The translations under genes were made by a program, and so were the position numbers. Below, piece by piece: positions 6,849-12,749 of a DNA stretch of 19,973 bases. Under the pieces are notes generated by a model. That model saw only the letters and a program-made list of their open reading frames with translations. It had not been told where the DNA came from and ran no database searches. Source of the stretch: NIOZ-UU13 sp964417935 (GTDB taxonomy: Bacteria > Planctomycetota > Phycisphaerae > Sedimentisphaerales > Anaerobacaceae); contig CAYQKF010000092.1 of NCBI GenBank assembly GCA_964417935.1, positions 1 through 19,973 on the forward strand, written 5' to 3'. Numbering within the stretch: the first letter of the stretch is position 1; each line of letters starts with the position of its first letter.

Positions 6849-8228
6849 ATGGCTGACATTCAGACAAATCGTATCTTAAAATCGCTAAGAAATTCGCACT
6901 TCATTAAAGTACTACTGATCGGTTTCCTGATTCTTTTGCTTCAAATACCCATTGCAAAAATCCGAGGGATAATTGAAGAACGTGAGCAGACACGTGAAGA
7001 GGCAGTTAACGAAGTAACAGACAAATGGGGTGGAAGTCAGTCACTTATTGGCCCTGCAATCATTGTTCCATATATGAGCAGGTCCTTGCAGCAGGACAAT
7101 CGGAGACAACGACAATCTCGTTCAGACGTTGAGTATGCAGCTTTCCTTCCCGAATTATTGAAGATTTCAGGAAGAATTGAGAGTGAGTTGCGGTATAGGG
7201 GAATATTTGAGATACCTGTTTACAGCATGTCTCTCGATCTGAGCGGGCGTTTTTCTCGTCCTGATTTCTCAGAGTGGACGGTTGAGCCGAATGATATTCT
7301 CTGGGATCGAGCTTACCTTTCCCTCCGTATCACCGATGCACAGGCAATGACGAAATCAACAATCCTTTCATGGAATAATAAACCGTTGGATTTCTTGCCA
7401 AGCGCTGGAGGACTCGGAGGTGGCCAGCAAGGAATTCACGTGAAGCTCAAGGACAACTTAGATGGTGAGAGCTTTGATTTTTCATTTTCGTTGGAGCTTA
7501 ATGGAAGCATTGGAGCGTTCTTCGTGCCTTTCGGACGGGATACGGAAGTTCACATCGATTCAAATTGGTGTTCACCGAGTTTTCAGGGGACTTGGCTTCC
7601 TACAGATCGGACTGTCAATGACGACGGTTTTGAGGCCACTTGGAATATACCTTTCTTGAGCACGAATTACCCCAAGAACTGGCAATCTTGGTCATATCTG
7701 GAGCAAGCTGTTTCATCATCCCTCTTCGGAGTTAATATGATTTCTCCCATTGACCATTATAGAATGTCTCAACGCAGTGTAAAATACCAGATTCTTTTTC
7801 TTGTTCTGACATTTGCTACGTTATGGCTTTTCGAAGTTCTAATTAAGATTTGTATTCACCCTGTGCAATATCTATTTATTGGTATGGGCATGTGCCTATT
7901 CTATCTGCTTGAACTTTCGCTTGCTGAGCACACTGGGTTTGTCTTGGCTTATGTGATAGCCAGTGCTGCGATTATTATTCTCGTAACATCCTATTCCGCA
8001 GCCGTTTTGAAAACAACCAAACGCGCCATGATTGTTGGACTAGTTGTGACGCTATTGTATATATATCTCTATGTTCTTCTAATAATAGAAGATTACGCCC
8101 TGCTCGTTGGTTCAATAGGGTTGTTTGTTGTGCTGGCAACGATCATGTTCCTGACGAGAAAAGTAGACTGGTTTTCTATTACAGACGGTACCGTTCTTAG
8201 ACCGCCTATGAATAACAAGGAATCATAA
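6849..8228 (+). CDS. creD: CreD-family inner membrane protein
   Basis: The start is ATG 6849, with AAGGAAGG just upstream; an upstream in-frame TTG at 6819 is unsupported. The 459-residue protein is close to the usual CreD length. It has an N-terminal membrane helix (residues 18-36), followed by the family signature region RGIIEEREQTREEAVNEVTD with KWGGSQSLIGPAIIVPY (39-75). A large extracytoplasmic domain follows (about 76-310), then a C-terminal bundle of about five or six membrane helices (312-435). In enterobacteria CreD belongs to the CreBC regulon and affects envelope integrity and beta-lactam response; its biochemical role is not settled. No creB or creC is present here, so the regulation must differ. 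Its own promoter lies at 6739-6768. Family call is confident; the role is by family only. Confidence 0.88.
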   Translation: MADIQTNRILKSLRNSHFIKVLLIGFLILLLQIPIAKIRGIIEEREQTREEAVNEVTDKWGGSQSLIGPAIIVPYMSRSLQQDNRRQRQSRSDVEYAAFLPELLKISGRIESELRYRGIFEIPVYSMSLDLSGRFSRPDFSEWTVEPNDILWDRAYLSLRITDAQAMTKSTILSWNNKPLDFLPSAGGLGGGQQGIHVKLKDNLDGESFDFSFSLELNGSIGAFFVPFGRDTEVHIDSNWCSPSFQGTWLPTDRTVNDDGFEATWNIPFLSTNYPKNWQSWSYLEQAVSSSLFGVNMISPIDHYRMSQRSVKYQILFLVLTFATLWLFEVLIKICIHPVQYLFIGMGMCLFYLLELSLAEHTGFVLAYVIASAAIIILVTSYSAAVLKTTKRAMIVGLVVTLLYIYLYVLLIIEDYALLVGSIGLFVVLATIMFLTRKVDWFSITDGTVLRPPMNNKES

Positions 8229-8235
8229 AAACTAA

Positions 8236-8289
8236 GAACAGTCACCTATGAATGTCTGGAGCGAATGCAGAGAAAACGTTGACTGTCCT
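8236..8289. repeat. Diverged copy of a spacer repeat after creD
   Basis: GAACAGTCACCTATGAATG and, further on, GCAGAGAAAACG with TTGACTGTCC resemble the pieces around 6476-6509 and 6657-6675 (GCAGAGAAAACGG, GGTGGCTGTCC, ACAGCCACCTATTAATGAAT). The gene for the CreD-like protein is therefore flanked by related repeat fragments. Confidence 0.45.
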
Positions 8290-8331
8290 TATTAACCGAA
8301 GGATAGTTGACCAGAATCGGATTGGTGGACT

Positions 8332-8508
8332 ATGAACACTCTTGTCAAAGCCGTGCTGGCAATCGTTGCCTTAGTGGTGTGTGCCTACGCCATATATTTT
8401 ATGTACCGGGCACTTGGAGTAGGTTCCACTAAAGACAAACAGAAGTGGGCAAAACGCAAGGGTCTTGATGGGAAAGGCAACGCGCCATATAAGCGTCCTG
8501 TTGACTGA
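8332..8508 (+). CDS. Small single-pass membrane protein, unknown function
   Basis: ATG 8332 to TGA 8508 encodes 58 residues: a hydrophobic helix near the N-terminus (VKAVLAIVALVVCAYAIYFM, residues 5-24), then a basic soluble tail with KDKQKWAKRKG and ending in YKRPVD. GGTGG precedes the start closely. The pattern is that of a small type-I or type-II membrane protein with a cationic tail. It lies about 100 bases after the creD-like gene on the same strand and may be co-transcribed. No family recognised. The composition, helix and ribosome site favour a real gene. Confidence 0.55.
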   Translation: MNTLVKAVLAIVALVVCAYAIYFMYRALGVGSTKDKQKWAKRKGLDGKGNAPYKRPVD

Positions 8509-8546
8509 GTTTTTCGATTTTACTGGTCTAAGGAGTAGCTATGAAA

Positions 8547-8665
8547 AGCGTTCGACAGGCTCAGGGCAGGCTTTTCTCGCTCGGGATGAAAAGAAGAAAT
8601 ATCGAATATCGAACAAGGAATCTAGAATTTAGAAGTTGAGATTGCCGCGCTTCGCTCGCAATGAC
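8547..8665. repeat. Cluster of dispersed spacer repeats
   Basis: Three elements stand in a row. The first, with GACAGGCTCAGGGCAGG (8550s), is shared in part with the 5' end of the glycosyltransferase gene. The second, AAATATCGAATATCGAAC plus GAATTTAGAA, is shared with 5068-5100. The third, ATTGC at 8641 and GCAAT at 8658-8662 flanking CGCGCTTCGCTC, is of the type that ends in TCGCAATGAC. No gene is seen between 8509 and 8749. Confidence 0.55.
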
Positions 8666-8684
8666 TGAAAGTGGAGTGAGACGG

Positions 8685-8714
8685 TTGTAGGTTGTTATGC
8701 GGAAACGATATAAT
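8685..8714 (+). promoter_or_regulatory. Promoter upstream of the DUF2007-like gene
   Basis: TTGTAG (8685-8690), an 18-base spacer and a perfect TATAAT (8709-8714) form a promoter. From TTATGCGGAAAC to AGTAGTTAG it differs from the creD promoter segment at only a few positions. Confidence 0.6.
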
Positions 8715-8749
8715 CAGTAGTTAGCTTATTGAAAGTGAGCGGAGCAGTT

Positions 8750-9025
8750 ATGGATAAAGTGGAACGTATAGCCGTTTTAAGGAACGAAATTGAGGCGCAG
8801 CTTTTAGCAGGCGAACTCGCCGAGCTTGATATCCCCCACCTGATGAGAAGCTATTATGACGGCGCTTTCGATGGAGTTTACCAGTTCTCTAAAGGGTGGG
8901 GACATGTTGAGGCCCCATCCGAGTTCAGGGATGATATACTGGAAATTCTTACCAGTATAAGGCAAGGGCCTTTAAATATAGAAGACGATTCTACAGAAGA
9001 CTTAAATGATAACAGTGTTAGCTAA
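8750..9025 (+). CDS. Small DUF2007-like protein
   Basis: The start is ATG 8750, seven bases after GGAG; an in-frame TTG at 8729 is not needed. The 91-residue product is soluble. It reads NEIEAQLLAGELAELDIPHL, then MRSYYDGAFDGVYQFSKGWG, then an acidic helix EFRDDILEILTSIRQ and a disordered acidic tail. The order (an IEAxLL helix, a strand with DIPH, and a C-terminal helix) matches the DUF2007 putative signal-transducing fold, which is related to nitrogen-regulatory PII-like ferredoxin folds. The assignment is by eye and moderately sure; no ligand or partner is known. It has its own promoter at 8685-8714. Confidence 0.7.
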   Translation: MDKVERIAVLRNEIEAQLLAGELAELDIPHLMRSYYDGAFDGVYQFSKGWGHVEAPSEFRDDILEILTSIRQGPLNIEDDSTEDLNDNSVS

Positions 9026-9091
9026 CGAGCGGCTTCAACTTGGGAAAATAGGGATTGATGGCAAGCTCGCAGGAATTATTTAAACCTGTGC

Positions 9092-9120
9092 TTGACAACG
9101 GCCGACAATTATAGTAGATA
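9092..9120 (+). promoter_or_regulatory. Promoter of a short terminated transcript upstream of ileS
   Basis: A perfect TTGACA (9092-9097), a 17-base spacer and TAGATA (9115-9120) would start transcription near 9127. The strong -35 and the hairpin terminator 130 bases further on define a transcript of about 160 bases. Confidence 0.5.
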
Positions 9121-9163
9121 GTATAGGTGCGAAGTTTAATTATATTGCTTCGGTTTGGGTATT

Positions 9164-9226
9164 ATGAATAGTAACATAAACAATGCGATTGTCATAATTA
9201 TTGCGGAGAAGCTCAAGCTGCCCTGA
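9164..9226 (+). CDS. Isoleucine-rich mini-ORF, possible leader peptide
   Basis: ATG 9164 to TGA 9226 encodes 20 residues, MNSNINNAIVIIIAEKLKLP, with five isoleucines (codons ATA, ATT, ATA, ATT, ATT), three of them consecutive. It lies between the promoter at 9092-9120 and the terminator at 9250-9289, and ileS follows. This is the arrangement of an amino-acid leader peptide. The ribosome site is weak (TTGGGT), no convincing antiterminator pairing was found, and the DNA is AT-rich, which favours Ile codons by chance. Confidence 0.35.
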   Translation: MNSNINNAIVIIIAEKLKLP

Positions 9227-9249
9227 GAAAGCTATAACATTAGGTATCT

Positions 9250-9289
9250 AAAAGCCTTCCAGAGCAGCAAACTTTGGAGGGCTTTTTTT
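9250..9289 (+). terminator. Rho-independent terminator between leader and ileS
   Basis: AAAAGCCTTCCA (9250-9261) pairs with TGGAGGGCTTTT (9275-9286) as a 12-bp stem with one G-T pair and a 13-base loop, ending in a run of seven T's. This is a strong intrinsic terminator, 24 bases after the mini-ORF stop. Confidence 0.8.
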
Positions 9290-9366
9290 GTTCGTGAACA
9301 AGGAGACAAGTACATTGCTTCACAAATATCAAGACTATACTGAAAAAGAAGTATTTCCTAAAAATA

Positions 9367-9413
9367 GATTTCTCCGCTCCGCGATGCTGCGCATCGCTTC
9401 GGTCGAAATGACA
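9367..9413. repeat. Dispersed palindrome ending in TCGAAATGACA
   Basis: GATTTCTCCGCTCCGCGATG opens the element, whose centre is a perfect hairpin (GCGATGC, loop TGC, GCATCGC, 9381-9397). Its end GGTCGAAATGACA is shared with the copy inside the third pseudopilin gene at 19197-19230. Confidence 0.65.
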
Positions 9414-9423
9414 AAGGGTGATG

Positions 9424-9452
9424 TTGACAATGCTAATTAGAGCATTTACTAT
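9424..9452 (+). promoter_or_regulatory. ileS promoter with a palindromic spacer
   Basis: A perfect TTGACA (9424-9429), 17 bases and TACTAT (9447-9452) predict a start near 9459 and a leader of about 34 bases. The spacer contains AATGCT, six bases and AGCATT, a perfect inverted repeat that could be an operator. Confidence 0.55.
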
Positions 9453-9492
9453 ATGCCGTTTGGTAGTTTTAGACTTTTTAAGGATTTTGTAG

Positions 9493-12402
9493 ATGTCGGA
9501 AAAGGAAACAAAAGGTTATCGTGATACACTGAATCTGCCGAAGACGGGCTTTTCTATGAAGGCCAATCTCGTTCAGCGTGAGCCGCAGTTGCGTAAAAAA
9601 TGGGCGAAGGAGAATATTTATGCCAAAATCAGAAAGGCCCGTAAGGGTGCGCCTTTGTATATACTGCACGATGGGCCACCCTACGCCAACGGCGATATTC
9701 ATATGGGACACGTCATAAATAAGGTCCTTAAAGACCTCGTTGTTAAGTATAAGACTATGGCCGGCTTTGATGCACCTTATGTGCCGGGCTGGGACTGTCA
9801 CGGCCTGCCCATCGAATTGAAAGTGGTAACGGAGCTTGGAGAGAAGGTGCTTGGCAAAAGCAAATTAGATATCCGCAAGGACTGTTTCAAATATGCCCGC
9901 AAATATGTCAAAGTGCAGAGCAGACAGTTTCAGGAATTAGGAATATTCGGTGATTTTGAGAATCCGTATCTTACGTATAAACCGAGCTATGAGGCGGGGA
10001 TTCTGGAAGTATTCGCCAAGCTGGTAGAGAAAGGATTGGTTTATAAACAATTGAAGCCTATCCACTGGTCGATTGGGTGCGAGACGGCATTAGCTGAGGC
10101 GGAGCTGGAATATAAAGACATTTCGTCACCGAGTATCTTTGTGAATTTTCCGGTTATTAGAGAAAGCGTTGAACGATTAGTCGAGCTTGGTCTAGTTGAG
10201 CAAAGTGACGCCGAGAGTGCAAAGGTCTGCTTTATGATATGGACGACTACGCCCTGGACATTAGCGGCTAATCTGGCGATAGCGGTGCATCCATACCGGG
10301 ATTATAAAGCGATAAGTTATGATTCTCGATCCTCGATACCCGATGCTCGATGCTCGCAAGAATCGAGGATTGTTTCAATAGTAGCAACGGAACGAGTTGA
10401 AGCTGTAGTTGCTGCAGGCAATTTTAAAGAAGGACAATACAGTGTCAGCAAAAAAACAATAAAAGGCAAGGAACTTGAAGGGCTGCGCTATTTGCATCCG
10501 TTTGTGGAAAATAATCCGACAGACAAAGATGCTTTTATGGTCATACCTGCCGAGTATGTTACGATCGAAGATGGAACAGGACTTGTCCATACGGCGCCGG
10601 GTCACGGGCTTGAGGACTATCTGTCAGGGCAAAAGTATGACTTGGCGGTCTATTCACCGGTGATGGATGATGGGCGATATGATAATACGGTGCCGGACTG
10701 GCTGCGGGGACAAAACGTTCTGGATGTGGACACAGTTGTCAATAACCACTTGAAGGAATTGGGGCTGCTCTATCATCAGGATGAGATAACGCACAGTTAT
10801 CCGCATTGCTGGCGCAGCAAAGGGCCGGTTATTTTCAGGGCGACGGAGCAATGGTTCATCAGTGTTGATAAAGAGCTGCCCCCCACTGCTTCCTTGCGGA
10901 AGCAAGGAGTGGGGGGTAAGAGTCTGCGTGATTTGGCGCTGGAGAGTGTGAAAAATGTAAGATGGATACCCGCCTGGGGCCGGAAACGCATCGAAGGAAT
11001 GCTTGAATCCCGGCCGGACTGGTGTATCAGCAGACAGAGAAGCTGGGGGCTGCCGCTTCCTGTTTTTATTAGCTCCGATGGAAAGACTTTGTTGACAAAG
11101 GAATCGGTATTGGCTGTGGCTAAGTATATCGCTGAGCGTGGGTCGGATAGCTGGTTTACCAATTCGCCACGGGAGATTTTAGGTGCGGATTTTGAGCTGC
11201 CGGAAGGTTTCGTACTCGATGAGCTGCGGAAGGAAGAGAATATTTTCGATGTATGGTTTGAATCGGGCTGTAGCTGGTACAGCGTTTGTGTGAAAGAGGC
11301 GGGCTGGTCTGTGCCGGTGGATTTGTATCTCGAAGGCTCGGACCAGCATCGGGGATGGTTTCAACTGTCACTTCTGCCGGGGCTTGGGGCGACGGGCAAA
11401 GCGCCGTTCCAGAGCGTTCTGACGCACGGCTTTACTGTTGACGAGAAGGGAATGAAGCAGTCGAAATCGTTGGGCAACTATGTTAATGCACAGGAAGAGG
11501 TGGCAAAATATGGTTCGGATATTCTGCGGCTGTGGGTCTCGAGCGTAAACTACCAGGAGGATGTAAGGTGCAACGATGAAATAATCGGGCGAACACAGGA
11601 TGCCTACAGGAAGATCAGAAATACGCTTAGATACCTGCTTGGCAATACCAACGATTTCGACCCGAATGTTAATAGTGTTGCTTACGTTAAGATGTTTGAG
11701 ATAGATAAGTGGGCGATGCAGCAATTGCAGAAGCTGATTGCCGGCGTTACCCAGGCATACGATGACTTTGTCTTTCACAGGGTCTTTTCGCTTCTTTATA
11801 ACTTCTGCACGGTCGAGATGAGCAGTTTCTATATGGATGTGCTCAAGGACAGGATGTACTGCGATGCGGCGGACAGCTTGTCACGACGCAGCGCCCAAAC
11901 GGCTATGCACAGGATATTGGACAGTATGATTCGGATGCTGGCGCCGATATTAGTGCATACCGCGGAGGAGGCGTGGGTTGAGTTAAACAAATCACAGCCG
12001 GTAGAAAGTGTACATATAGCCGAGATGCCGAAAGTCGATGGTTCGATTGATTTCGCTTCTGACGAGCCGCGGTGGCAAAAACTGATGGGGCTGCGCGATG
12101 AGATCCTCAGGGTTCTGGAAGGTTTGAGGCAAGAGAAAAAGATTGCAAGCAATCAGCAGGCGTGCGTCACTATTTACTGTGATGATGAAGATACGTCAGT
12201 TCTTAATGATTTCGGCCTTGAGCAGTTTGCGGCACTTTGTATTGTCAGTGAGGTTAAACTCGTCAAAGCGACAGGTGAGACTACAGTTGCGGCCCAAAAG
12301 AGCGGCTACAATAAATGCCAGCGGTGCTGGAACTATTGGCCGAGCGTCGGAGCAGACAGCGAACATCCTGATCTATGTGAGCGATGCGTTGGAGTAATAT
12401 AA
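9493..12402 (+). CDS. ileS: Isoleucyl-tRNA synthetase
   Basis: This 969-residue class I synthetase charges tRNA-Ile and edits valine. ATG 9493 lies eight bases after AAGGA. The HIGH motif is HMGH (70-73, in PPYANGDIHMGH), the KMSKS motif is KQSKS (655-659), and the C-terminal zinc site is C942/C945/C962/C965 (KCQRCW, LCERC), as in the bacterial E. coli-type enzyme. TTTPWTLAANLAIAVHP marks the CP1 editing domain. It is about 30 residues longer than E. coli IleRS. Much of this comes from two low-complexity inserts encoded by palindromic DNA: residues 277-293 in the editing domain and 463-475 after DKEL. All catalytic motifs are intact, so the inserts are presumably tolerated. It may be controlled by the upstream leader and promoter region. 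Confidence 0.97.
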   Translation: MSEKETKGYRDTLNLPKTGFSMKANLVQREPQLRKKWAKENIYAKIRKARKGAPLYILHDGPPYANGDIHMGHVINKVLKDLVVKYKTMAGFDAPYVPGWDCHGLPIELKVVTELGEKVLGKSKLDIRKDCFKYARKYVKVQSRQFQELGIFGDFENPYLTYKPSYEAGILEVFAKLVEKGLVYKQLKPIHWSIGCETALAEAELEYKDISSPSIFVNFPVIRESVERLVELGLVEQSDAESAKVCFMIWTTTPWTLAANLAIAVHPYRDYKAISYDSRSSIPDARCSQESRIVSIVATERVEAVVAAGNFKEGQYSVSKKTIKGKELEGLRYLHPFVENNPTDKDAFMVIPAEYVTIEDGTGLVHTAPGHGLEDYLSGQKYDLAVYSPVMDDGRYDNTVPDWLRGQNVLDVDTVVNNHLKELGLLYHQDEITHSYPHCWRSKGPVIFRATEQWFISVDKELPPTASLRKQGVGGKSLRDLALESVKNVRWIPAWGRKRIEGMLESRPDWCISRQRSWGLPLPVFISSDGKTLLTKESVLAVAKYIAERGSDSWFTNSPREILGADFELPEGFVLDELRKEENIFDVWFESGCSWYSVCVKEAGWSVPVDLYLEGSDQHRGWFQLSLLPGLGATGKAPFQSVLTHGFTVDEKGMKQSKSLGNYVNAQEEVAKYGSDILRLWVSSVNYQEDVRCNDEIIGRTQDAYRKIRNTLRYLLGNTNDFDPNVNSVAYVKMFEIDKWAMQQLQKLIAGVTQAYDDFVFHRVFSLLYNFCTVEMSSFYMDVLKDRMYCDAADSLSRRSAQTAMHRILDSMIRMLAPILVHTAEEAWVELNKSQPVESVHIAEMPKVDGSIDFASDEPRWQKLMGLRDEILRVLEGLRQEKKIASNQQACVTIYCDDEDTSVLNDFGLEQFAALCIVSEVKLVKATGETTVAAQKSGYNKCQRCWNYWPSVGADSEHPDLCERCVGVI
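10321..10372 (+). repeat. Palindromic repeat in frame within ileS (editing domain)
   Basis: GATTCTCGATCCTCGAT and following copies of CGATGCTCG are the same type as the spacer repeat at 6130-6165. ATCCTCGAT (10329-10337) and ATCGAGGAT (10362-10370) are perfect inverted arms. The translated DSRSSIPDARCSQES is unlike IleRS sequence and falls between YKAISY and RIVSIVATERVEAVV, where E. coli-type enzymes have a short turn. Confidence 0.7.
10879..10916 (+). repeat. GC-rich palindrome in frame within ileS
   Basis: CCCCCCACT (10879-10887) and AGTGGGGGG (10908-10916) are perfect arms around GCTTCC, TTGC, GGAAGC, AAGG, which holds a second hairpin. It encodes PPTASLRKQGVGG between ISVDKEL and SLRDLAL, an insertion compared with the usual IleRS spacing before NVRWIPAWG. 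Confidence 0.7.
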
Positions 12403-12749
12403 CAAAACACAAGACTCCAGACACAAGATGCAAGAGCCAAAACCTTTATACAATTACTATAAAGACGTTTAACAGGCCTTAATTCCTACGAAAGACATTT
12501 CTACAACAGGCGCCAACCAAGTCGCACAGGAGAAAAGCACATAGTCTTTTTGACTAATCAAAAGGACTACGAGAATATTTAAAAGTATGAGGTTTGAAAT
12601 AGGGATTAAGAATTGAGAAATTTGAATTGGGTGGATGTTGCTTGCCTTATGCAAAATATGTATGTAAAATGACAAGACACTGAAAGAGGACATGGACTCA
12701 AGACGCAAGACTCAATACAAAAGACGGAAGGCAGAGAAGGGCTGGGGGG
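12403..12749. other. Spacer between convergent ileS and the STAND ATPase gene
   Basis: No gene is supported. The ends hold low-complexity GACTCCAGACACAAGATGC and GACTCAAGACGCAAGACTC type repeats. The middle contains a 12-bp hairpin (see separate entry). An ORF on the minus strand (12469-12708) has no ribosome site or family likeness. Confidence 0.6.
12542..12569. repeat. 12-bp hairpin between convergent genes
   Basis: TAGTCTTTTTGA, loop CTAA, and TCAAAAGGACTA pair over 12 bases with one G-T pair. No T-tract follows on either strand, so it is a weak terminator at best. It may be a dispersed repeat or a fossil element. Confidence 0.5.

Noticed and set aside
12469..12708. 79-codon minus-strand ORF with hydrophobic segments
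   Set aside because: No ribosome site, AT-rich spacer with a hairpin, no family resemblance.
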